Source: Diacronema lutheri
Lineage: Eukaryota > Haptophyta > Pavlovophyceae > Pavlovales > Pavlovaceae
NCBI GenBank assembly: GCA_019448385.1
Contig: JAGTXO010000001.1
Span: 868,001 to 932,000, forward strand
Direction: 5' to 3'
DNA: 64,000 nt
This document shows positions 57,529 through 64,000 of the stretch, piece after piece. Numbering within the stretch: the stretch's first letter is position 1; every line of letters begins with the position of its first letter. A model generated the notes under the pieces. That model saw nothing but the letters and a program-made list of their open reading frames with translations, was not told the origin of the DNA and did not search any database. Position numbers and translations under genes: made by a program.

Positions 57529-58071
57529 TCACCCAGCGCCAGCGGCTGTCGGATAGCCCGTGAGCCTGGAAATGGCGCTCTTGAGCCCACCAATGCAGGC
57601 CCCTTGGCCGTAGGGGATGTAGCTCAGGCCGTACCATACGCCGGCTGTGAACTGCACGAGGATGCAAATGAAGGTCACTCCCGCTTCCTTGACGCACAAG
57701 GCCGAGGTGAGCGTGAGGACCATCGCGCCGCACCACACGGTGACGGTCAGCCATCTCCGCTCGTGCATCATGTTTGCGACCTGCTTGCGCGGGCCGACCA
57801 AGAAGGCGGTCGAGCAAATCGCAATCAGGTTCCCCAGCGTGTACTTGACGGCAAAATCGCGCGGATACCCGCGCATGAGCCTCGCGAACGAAAACAGCGA
57901 TGTGAGCGAGAGCAGCGCGCCGGCGCCAAAGCAAAGGCCAAAGCCGATCAGGCGCTCCTCGTACGTGAGCGCAGAGCAAGAGAGCGCCTCCTGTAGCTCC
58001 TGTAGCTGCGTCTGAGGCTTTTCCACCTCGAGGCCGAGCTGCACCCGAAGGCGTTCAGGCAGGAGCGACAT
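57529..58071 (-). CDS. SFT2: SFT2-family vesicle transport protein
   Basis: 180 residues from ATG 58071 (MSLLPERL). Four membrane segments follow LTYEERLIGFGLCFGAGALL: LSLTSLFSFARL, KYTLGNLIAICSTAFLVGP, VWCGAMVLTLTSALCV and TFICILVQFTAGVWYGLSYIPYG. The KYTLGNL...STAFLVGPRKQ and WYGLSYIPYG blocks are diagnostic of Got1/Sft2-like proteins, which act with syntaxin-5 in endosome-to-Golgi retrograde transport. The C-terminus has about 25 more residues than yeast Sft2. Upstream ATG-less frame to 58260 is ignored. The 58072-58372 stretch before the next gene holds nothing I can support. Convergent with Ku80. Confidence 0.92.
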   Translation of the reverse strand: MSLLPERLRVQLGLEVEKPQTQLQELQEALSCSALTYEERLIGFGLCFGAGALLSLTSLFSFARLMRGYPRDFAVKYTLGNLIAICSTAFLVGPRKQVANMMHERRWLTVTVWCGAMVLTLTSALCVKEAGVTFICILVQFTAGVWYGLSYIPYGQGACIGGLKSAISRLTGYPTAAGAG

Positions 58072-58372
58072 TGGATGGCAACCGAGTCTCAAGACCGCCT
58101 CAACGCCATGCTGGTGCGCGCCCAGTCGGAGCCTCACAGTCACCTTCTCTGTGTGACTACTCGTCGCTGACCGCCGCCTGAGAGAACGGACGCGATCGGC
58201 ATCTGTGTCGCCTTGGCCAAAATGCGCCCGAACACGCTCGCGCTCGCAAAGATCCCGCACGCTCGTCGCTCAAAGTCAAGCAGTCACTCACTCAAACTGC
58301 AGTCGCACTCACGGACAGCAAAGCCCAGAGGCGGAGACGCGCCGCGTCCGCATCGAGCGCGCGAGCGCGAGG

Positions 58373-59152
58373 TCAGCTCGCCGTTTCTCGCCTGCGCTGC
58401 TGCTCGCAACGCTCTTGCCACGCTCGCTCCGCTTCGAGCAGCGAGCGCTCCGTGCGCAGGCTCAACGTCTCCGACAGCGCCGAGGCATCATCGGCGACGC
58501 GGCGCGAGTTCCACACGCCACTGCCGTTCCGTCGTGGCGGCGCTTCAGCGCTCGTCTCAATCGCCTGCTCCCACATCATGTGCCGCGCTTCCCACACGTC
58601 CGACGCCGCCTGGTAGCTGGCGGCTTCGCGTCGCGCCTCGTCGAGCTGCTGTGTCAGGTCGGCGATCAGGCGCTGCTGCATGTCGAACTTTGCGGCGGTG
58701 AGGTCGCTGAGCATCGGCTGCGCCGTGCTCGGCTGCCGTTTCGACCAGCCGGCGACCGCACCCGCTTGCTCCTTGATGTGGGCAGCTGCGCGCCCGACCT
58801 GCACGCTGAGGTGCAGCACCTGCTCCTCGCGCTTGGCGAGCGTCGACTGCAGCGCGGAGGCGCGCGACTCGGCGGCGAGGGCGCGCGCCGACTGCTGCTG
58901 CAGCGCGTCGCCCAACTCGCCGACGCGCGCGCGAAGGTCCCTCACCTCTTGCACGCTGAGCGCCGACGACGGGTTGAAGTGCGCGGTGCACAGCGCTAGG
59001 TTCTCGCGCGCGGTCACCTCGTCAGCGCACGCGCGCGCGAGCTCCGAGCTGAGCCACGCGACGTGCATCTGCAATGCGTTGTTCTGCTCCTCGAGACTGC
59101 GCAGCAGAGCCGTCTCGACCGCATTCGGGTGAGCCGACTCGATCGTGTGCAT
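58373..59152 (-). CDS. Coiled-coil protein, function unknown
   Basis: 259 residues from ATG 59152 (MHTIESAHP). Residues about 15-210 show heptad helices (LLRSLEEQNNALQMHVAWLSSEL, VQEVRDLRARVGELGDALQQQ, LAKREEQVLHLSVQVGRAAAH, MQQRLIADLTQQLDEARREA). The C-terminal 60 residues end in a second helix (TERSLLEAERAWQERCEQQRRRE). A longer frame reaching 59413 would add a hydrophobic segment (LLGSFCSLLWWYIRH) but would run over the divergent channel gene, so the shorter start is preferred. No family recognised; structural or adaptor role. Starts of the pair are 71 bp apart. Confidence 0.65.
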   Translation of the reverse strand: MHTIESAHPNAVETALLRSLEEQNNALQMHVAWLSSELARACADEVTARENLALCTAHFNPSSALSVQEVRDLRARVGELGDALQQQSARALAAESRASALQSTLAKREEQVLHLSVQVGRAAAHIKEQAGAVAGWSKRQPSTAQPMLSDLTAAKFDMQQRLIADLTQQLDEARREAASYQAASDVWEARHMMWEQAIETSAEAPPRRNGSGVWNSRRVADDASALSETLSLRTERSLLEAERAWQERCEQQRRRETAS

Positions 59153-59223
59153 GTGTTCGGCGCTCTCGATGTTGCGCCGCGCTTGCCCACGATGGCGGAT
59201 GTACCACCATAGCAGAGAACAGA

Positions 59224-60337
59224 ATGATCCTAGCAACGAAGAGCGCCCTGCGCTCGGGCGTGGAGGTGAAGCTGCTCCACATCCGTGAGCGAGGTGCGCG
59301 CTGCCACTCGCCGTCCTGCGCGAGCGTGAGTGCCGCCCGACGGCGCAAAACCTGCCTCCGTGCGCACGCATGCGCATACAGAGCTCGGCTACTTCTACAG
59401 CGCGTGCACGCAAATCGCGACGCAGTCGGCCTTGTTAGCCGGTTTCTGCTACTCGGGCCTCACCTACCTCACGTACGTGGACGGCGATATTTGCGAGAAG
59501 ACGTGCGCCGAGATGACCTACCCGCTCGCCGTCACGTCCGCGATGTGCGCGCCCACCGCGCGACGTTAGCCACACCGCCTCGTTCGCGCGAGCGCGCCAG
59601 TCTCCTTTTGAATGGATGGGAAGGCGGGTTGGGGACGAAGGGCTCCGGCTCACCTCGGGACAAGCGGCTTACGGGCCACGCCGCCGCCTGCGCGCTTCGA
59701 GCAGGGGCTTCTCGATGCTCGCGCTCTGGCAGTCGACGCTCGCGTCCATGTTTGCGCCCGGGCTTGCGCTGCGCGGGCCGCCCGGCTCGATGGAGATGGC
59801 AGCCAACCAGCTCGTCGAGGAATATCAGGGCGCGATGCGCCTTTTCGTCGTCAGCCTCTTCCTCTTCATGGCGACGGCGCTGCTCTGGTGCGCTTCCGCC
59901 CGCGCACAACCTTGCCGAGCCGCGCTCGCGCGCCCACCGCTCACCCGAGGCGCGGCGCCCGGTGCACCGCTCGCGGTGCGGGCAGGTCGTGGACGTGGGA
60001 CTCATGGATCACGTCGGCAATCGGCACGCTGATGGTCATCGTCACAATGCGCGTCACGTACAACACAATCATCAACGTGGGTGACGAGTTTGACTTTGAC
60101 CCGAGCCTCGTCGCGCGAACGAATTTTCGCGATGCCACGGCCGGCGGATGGGCGCCGCGAAAACCTTCGCCAGACCCGCTGGCGACGTCGCACGCGTCCC
60201 TCCGCGATGGCGGGCAGCTCGGTCTTGCGCCGTCGGCCGCTGCGGCGCGCAGGAGGGAGCCGTGGTACTCGCGCAACCGCGCGATTCAGGCCGTGCTGAA
60301 CCCGCTCTTGCTCCCCACTCCGATGAGGCTCTTCTGA
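59224..60337 (+). CDS. Orai-like four-pass membrane channel, three introns
   Basis: Exons 59224-59293, 59382-59544, 59705-59887 and 59986-60337 give 255 residues. The cytosolic start TKSALRSGVEVKLLHIRERE leads to segment 1 (IATQSALLAGFCYSGLTYL), a Cys-containing loop, segment 2 (AMGFSMLALWQSTLASMFAPGLALRG), an amphipathic linker with MAANQLVEEYQG, segment 3 (AMRLFVVSLFLFMATALLW) and segment 4 (ITSAIGTLMVIVTMRVTYN). The T/S-QSALLAGF segment 1 and the A..F...IGTLMV end recall Orai calcium channels and their divergent protist relatives; I rate the family match as likely but unproven. The selectivity-filter Glu expected after segment 1 is not where it is in animals (an Asp-Gly-Asp loop is there). 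All three introns start GTGCGC (88, 160, 98 bp) and restore frame. Confidence 0.7.
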
Positions 60338-60481
60338 CATTCTGCGCATAACACGCGCATGATGCGCCTGCGGGGTCGGCGTCTCGCCCTTCAGCCGCGC
60401 CTTGCCACGTCGCACAGCGCGCCGCGCGGCGCGCGGCGCTGGCGGAGACACGGCTTCCCCCTCAACAAACTTTCAACTGCA

Positions 60482-60532
60482 ATTTTAAAAGTCTGTTGAC
60501 CCGTCGGAAAGCGTCGTTAGTATTTTAAAAGT
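60482..60532 (+). promoter_or_regulatory. AT-rich promoter elements of DPH5
   Basis: ATTTTAAAAGT occurs twice, at 60482-60492 and 60522-60532. The second is part of CGTTAGTATTTTAAAAGTG, which begins 38 bp before the ATG and shares its first 12 bases with the dynein element. The rest of the 60338-60552 gap contains no gene. Confidence 0.5.
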
Positions 60533-60552
60533 GACGCCGTTCACCCCGTGCG

Positions 60553-61398
60553 ATGCTGTACCTCATCGGGCTGGGGCTGGCCGACGAGAAGGACATCACG
60601 ATGCGCGGGGTGGAGGCGCTCAAACGATGCGGAAAGGTGTACCTAGAGGCGTACACCTCAATTCTGACGGTGGGCAAGGAGCGCTTCGAGGAGGCGTACG
60701 GTGTCAAGATCGAAATTGCAGACCGCGAGATGGTGGAGTCGGGCTTTGACGAGGTGCTTGCGACGGGTTGCGAGGAGCACGTTGCTTTGCTTGTCGTGGG
60801 CGACCCGTTCGGCGCAACTACCCACGCCGACCTCGTCCTACGCGCGCGCAAGCTCGGTATCCGCGTCGAGATCGTGCACAACGCGTCCATCATGAACGCG
60901 GTCGGCTGCTGTGGCCTCAGCCTGTACAGGTACGGCGAGACCATCTCGATCCCGTACTTTACCGAAACCTGGCGCCCGGACAGCTTTTACGATCGGCTCG
61001 TCTCCAATCGACGGTGCGGCCTGCACACGCTGTGCCTGCTCGACATCAAGGTGAAGGAACCGACGCTCGACAGCCTCGCGCGCGGCAAGCCGGTGTACAT
61101 GCCTCCGCGCTTCATGACGGTGAACACGGCGCTGGAGCAGCTCCTCGAGATCGAGGCGAGCAGGCAGGAGGGCGCGTGCACCGCAGAGTCGCTGTGCATC
61201 GGCGTCGCGCGCATCGGCTGCGCTGACCAGCGCATCGTGGCGGGGAGCGCGCGCGAATTGCTCGCCGTCGATTTTGGCGCGCCGCTGCATAGCCTCGTCA
61301 TCGTCGGCGACGCGCACCCGCTCGAGCTCGAGCTGCTCGAAGGCTTCAGCGCGTCCGCTTCCGGGGCGCCCAGCACCGAGCCCGCCCAGTCTCAGTGA
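60553..61398 (+). CDS. DPH5: Diphthine methyl ester synthase (DPH5)
   Basis: 281 residues, ATG at 60553, single exon. The N-terminus MLYLIGLGLADEKDITMRGVEAL with VYLEAYTSIL, then VVGDPFGATTHADLVLRAR, IVHNASIMNAVGCCGLSLYRYGE and IPYFTETWRPDSFYDR, is near-invariant in DPH5. The later KPVYMPPRFMTVNTALEQLLE and VARIGCADQRIVAG blocks also match. The enzyme uses SAM to methylate the modified histidine of eEF2 in diphthamide synthesis, cytosolic. The last 15 residues are unstructured. Tandem with the Orai-like gene upstream and the next gene 73 bp downstream. Confidence 0.97.
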   Translation: MLYLIGLGLADEKDITMRGVEALKRCGKVYLEAYTSILTVGKERFEEAYGVKIEIADREMVESGFDEVLATGCEEHVALLVVGDPFGATTHADLVLRARKLGIRVEIVHNASIMNAVGCCGLSLYRYGETISIPYFTETWRPDSFYDRLVSNRRCGLHTLCLLDIKVKEPTLDSLARGKPVYMPPRFMTVNTALEQLLEIEASRQEGACTAESLCIGVARIGCADQRIVAGSARELLAVDFGAPLHSLVIVGDAHPLELELLEGFSASASGAPSTEPAQSQ

Positions 61399-61446
61399 GT
61401 CGAGCCGATCGGACACACAAAATAGGCGCGTGGGGGGAAAATCGAG

Positions 61447-61460
61447 CGTTTGAAAATACT
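61447..61460 (+). promoter_or_regulatory. AT-rich promoter-like element before the 61472 gene
   Basis: CGTTTGAAAATACT ends 11 bp before the ATG. Its reverse complement, AGTATTTTCAAACG, resembles the AGTATTTTTCAAAT part of the dynein element, so the motif may work in either orientation. Confidence 0.4.
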
Positions 61461-61471
61461 GCTCACCATTC

Positions 61472-63065
61472 ATGTCGGGCAACACCAGGCTGGCAGTCAG
61501 GTTGGTGGCCGGGCTGGCCATCGCCGCGACGCTGGTGTGCGGGGTCGCGCTCAACGCCTGGCGCACGCGCGCGGAGCCGCTGCCGTCTGCCATGCGGCGA
61601 CATTCCCGCGCCGAGGCCGTACCGACGCCCGTGCCTGCACCGCCAGAAGTTCCGCCGGAACAGGCGCAGGAGCAGGCGAGCTGGGCGAGTTCGTGGATGA
61701 GCTCGTGGAACCCGTTCAGCAGCGGCAACACTGCCGAGCTGCAGATGGTTGGCCATCCGGTCGGCACGTGGCGGCCGGGGGACCCATGGCCCGGTGGCGT
61801 CGAGTGCGCGAGCGGCAAGCTGGCCGACGCGTTCCACATGAAGCCCGACCGGGGCTGCGAGCCCAACTGCGAGCAATGCCAGATGGTATGCCTGCCGAGC
61901 GCGTTCGTGGGCCCGTTCAAGAACCATGGCGGTGAGATCGGCTCCAACTGCTTCGAGCGCGGCTGCTCAAAGTACGTGGGCGACGGCTCGCGGTCAGGCG
62001 TGCAGTTTTTCATGTTTGATTGCGACCCGGCGCTGCAGAAGGAGTGGGCGGAGACGAATGCGGTCATGACGGAGGACGAGGTGCATCAAAAATTGACGGA
62101 GTGTCTTGCCATGTGCAAGAGCAGAGACCAGGCGTGCAAACTCACGTGCGAGGCAACTCACAAGGATGTGCGTGCGACTCGCAAGGCACAGCTTCCTCCT
62201 CGCCGCGGCAGGTGCTCACTTCGCGCGCGGACGCGCCAGCCGCCGCGCTTTCTCACGCCGCGCGCAAGCGCGCGCCCGTGCCCATCCGCGCGTGCGCAGG
62301 AGCTGGCAGAGATCACGCTGCGGATGCACGCGGCCGCCGGCTTCAAGGGGGAGCACGGCGACGCCTACCAGACCGCGACGGTCATGGGGTTCATCTTGAT
62401 GTGCGCGGTCATCGCGGGGATCGCAGGCTGCTTCAGCATTCACGCGCACCACACCACCAAGGACGGCAAGGCGAGCAAGCCGCCGTCCAAGGGCGCCATC
62501 GCGCCGTCGCACACGACTGTGCGGCGCACACGCGCGCGCCATGCGCCGCGCCCACGGCCGCACGTCGGCTGCGCGTGCAGCTTATCGCCCTCTCCGCGCG
62601 AGCGATGCTTTACCCACGCGCGTACTCCTCCGCCCCTTGACCCCACCCCCCGCCCCCTCCCACTCCGTTCAGAACGCGATGCACGTGCAGATTGAGGGCA
62701 AGGTGATTCAGATCGCCACTGGCACGGATGGCCAGCTGTGCGCGCTCACGGACGACGGGCGCGTGTACGCGTGGACGGCGGACGATGCCGCAAAGGCGCG
62801 CGGCGCGCTCGAAGCAGCGCTTGTCGAGGGGGGGGTGGGCGACTCGGTTCCCGCCGCGGACACCGGCGCCAAGCCGGCGGCCAAGGCGTCGAGCCGCGCG
62901 CAGCCGCAAACGCCCACGCGGCCAGCCACCGCCTACTCGGAGAAGATGGAGTCGCCGCTGCCAAAGTCGCCCAGTGCAACCGTGCCGCGAGGAAACCCGC
63001 GTGGCGCCAAGCAGAGCATCTCGGAGCTCAAGAAGAGCGTGAACACCATACGCGCGGTCAACTAA
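61472..63065 (+). CDS. Cys-rich membrane protein with RCC1-like C-terminal segment, two introns
   Basis: Exons 61472-62167, 62300-62518 and 62673-63065 give 435 residues. The N-terminus holds a signal or anchor (LAVRLVAGLAIAATLVCGVAL). Residues about 100-232 are Cys-rich (CEPNCEQCQMVC, NCFERGCSKY, CLAMCKSRDQACKLTC), suggesting a disulfide-bonded lumenal domain. A second membrane segment (VMGFILMCAVIAGIAGCFSI, about 260-279) is followed by His/Lys-rich sequence and, at about 306-345, one RCC1-like blade (VIQIATGTDGQLCALTDDGRVYAW). The rest is disordered with Pro/Ser. Introns are GTGCGT...GCGCAG (132 bp, in frame) and GTGCGG...TTCAG (154 bp). I cannot name a function. Confidence 0.7.
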
Positions 63066-63210
63066 CGCGCCACGGGACCCGTCGTTCGCACGTGCGCGGG
63101 AGAGCTTGGTGGGCGGGGGCCAGGGTGCATTCCGCACACCTCGAGATTGTCACCGATTGTCACACGTGCGCGCGACGGCAACGCAAACTAGACACGGACG
63201 TGTGACAACC

Positions 63211-64000
63211 TCAGCCTCGCGAGAGCACGGCGATCTGCACGTTGTGCGGCTTCGCCTCCCATTCGATGCTCACGTCGGTCGACGACGTTAGCGACCAGCG
63301 CGAGTCGTCGCCGGGCGCACACGGCGCGCCGTGCAGGTCAAGCGCGGCGCAGAGGGCCTCGCGCCGGGCGAGACTGTCGTACGGCCGGTCAGTCTGATCG
63401 GCGAGGATCACGATGCCGCCCGGCCGCAGCGCAGCGACCGCGCAGCGCGCGATTGGCTCCGCCGCGTCGGCGTCGTACAGCACGTCACTCAGCATGACCG
63501 CCGAGAAGGAGCCGTGCAGCTCGGCCGGCCACGGCGCGGTCCAATCGAGTCGCCTGAACGAGGCGCGCGCGCCAATGCCGTTCAACGCGGCGTTATGCGC
63601 GGCGTAGTCGAGCGCGCGCGCGTCCGCCTCGGCGAGCGTGACCGATTCAGCCCCGCCGAGCGCGACCGCGCCGATGCCCGCGACGCCGATCCCGCTGCCC
63701 AGGTCGAGCACGCGCTGGCCACGCACGAGCGGGCCGGCGGCTGCGTCGCGCGCGACCCAGCTGCAGAGCGCGACGGAGGATGGCCAGACAAGGCTCCAAT
63801 ACCACGTGCGTGGCCGCTGGCGGATGGCCTCTTCCATGCGCGCCTGCATGATCTGGTTGAAGCGCGCGGGCTCCGCGCGCGCCTCGCGCTGGAACTGCGC
63901 CATGAGCTGCTCGAGGACCGCGTCGTTCGACGGCCGGCAGATGCGCAGCGTCGGCGCCTCGGGAGAGCTGATGAGCACCTCATCCGAGCAAAATGGATCC
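63211..64000 (-). CDS. Class I SAM-dependent methyltransferase (METTL/lysine methyltransferase-16 family type), 5' end beyond window
   Basis: The frame is open to the window end with no ATG before residue-equivalent MAQFQREARAE, so the start lies outside or is that internal Met; at least 255 residues are visible. YWSLVWPSSVALCSWVARD precedes the SAM motif VLDLGSGIGVAGIGAVALGG, then LAEADARALDYAAHNAALNG and VMLSDVLYDADAAEPI, typical of the METTL18/20/21-23 group that methylates lysine or histidine in proteins. The catalytic (D/E)xxY-like motif is SDVLYD. The protein substrate is not readable. The C-terminal 40 residues (SIEWEAKPHNVQIAVLSRG) form the last strands. Convergent with the RCC1-like gene, 145 bp apart. 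Confidence 0.85.
   Translation of the reverse strand, partial: DPFCSDEVLISSPEAPTLRICRPSNDAVLEQLMAQFQREARAEPARFNQIMQARMEEAIRQRPRTWYWSLVWPSSVALCSWVARDAAAGPLVRGQRVLDLGSGIGVAGIGAVALGGAESVTLAEADARALDYAAHNAALNGIGARASFRRLDWTAPWPAELHGSFSAVMLSDVLYDADAAEPIARCAVAALRPGGIVILADQTDRPYDSLARREALCAALDLHGAPCAPGDDSRWSLTSSTDVSIEWEAKPHNVQIAVLSRG

Noticed and set aside
1-64000. tRNA, rRNA, snRNA genes, insertion sequences, retroelements or viral genes
   Set aside because: I looked for T-arm motifs, reverse transcriptase, transposase and terminal repeats and saw none I could support.

Overview
This is a gene-dense, strongly GC-rich stretch of a eukaryotic nuclear genome. I can support 36 protein-coding genes and see no RNA gene, transposon or CRISPR array. 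Eukaryotic origin is certain: there is an axonemal outer-arm dynein heavy chain, ARPC4, TGS1, Ku80, REV1, RPB12, SYS1, SFT2 and DPH5, and I could place 21 short spliceosomal introns (about 80-180 bp) by protein continuity. A flagellate alga is likely, because a predicted thylakoid-lumen protein with a twin-arginine signal sits beside flagellar dynein. The base composition, compactness and the GTGCGC-type 5' splice sites make me think of a haptophyte or a similar alga, but that is a guess.

Layout. 1-11.3 kb: an AP2-fused DNA amino-methyltransferase (cut by the window edge), MDP-1 phosphatase, a giant coiled-coil protein, fructosamine kinase, phytochelatin synthase, an FN2-like Cys-rich membrane protein, a small unknown protein and a TPR protein. 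11.5-19.0 kb: membrane-anchored aldo/keto reductase, a membrane-anchored globin fusion, an SDR, two small membrane proteins and an HPAT/SGT-type glycosyltransferase. 19.0-26.4 kb: ARPC4, TGS1, a conserved unknown, PheRS alpha, ATP11 and a single-pass membrane protein. 26.4-40.6 kb: one dynein heavy chain gene of the gamma/DNAH5-DNAH8 type. 40.9-48.0 kb: SYS1, a 44-residue three-exon RPB12, a rearranged REV1 and an EXS-domain transporter. 48.0-57.5 kb: a 1029-residue unknown, a degenerate glycosyltransferase-like protein, an SthA-like transhydrogenase, a lumenal protein and Ku80. 57.5-64 kb: SFT2, a coiled-coil protein, an Orai-like channel, DPH5, a Cys-rich/RCC1-like membrane protein and a 5'-partial methyltransferase.

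How it is organised. Strands alternate almost gene by gene: 26 of the 36 genes form 13 head-to-head pairs whose start codons lie 127 bp apart or less, and in two or three pairs the two start codons overlap within one CATG. The convergent 3' ends are also tight. The pairs do not share an evident pathway, so the arrangement looks like a genome-wide promoter economy rather than operons. Long open frames antisense to real genes are a by-product of the GC-rich composition and are left out.

The points most worth a second look are the AP2-methyltransferase fusion, the domain-permuted REV1 with a UBA domain, the globin fusion, the overlapping divergent start codons, the unusual 5' splice-site consensus, and a shared AT-rich promoter element upstream of the dynein and DPH5 genes.
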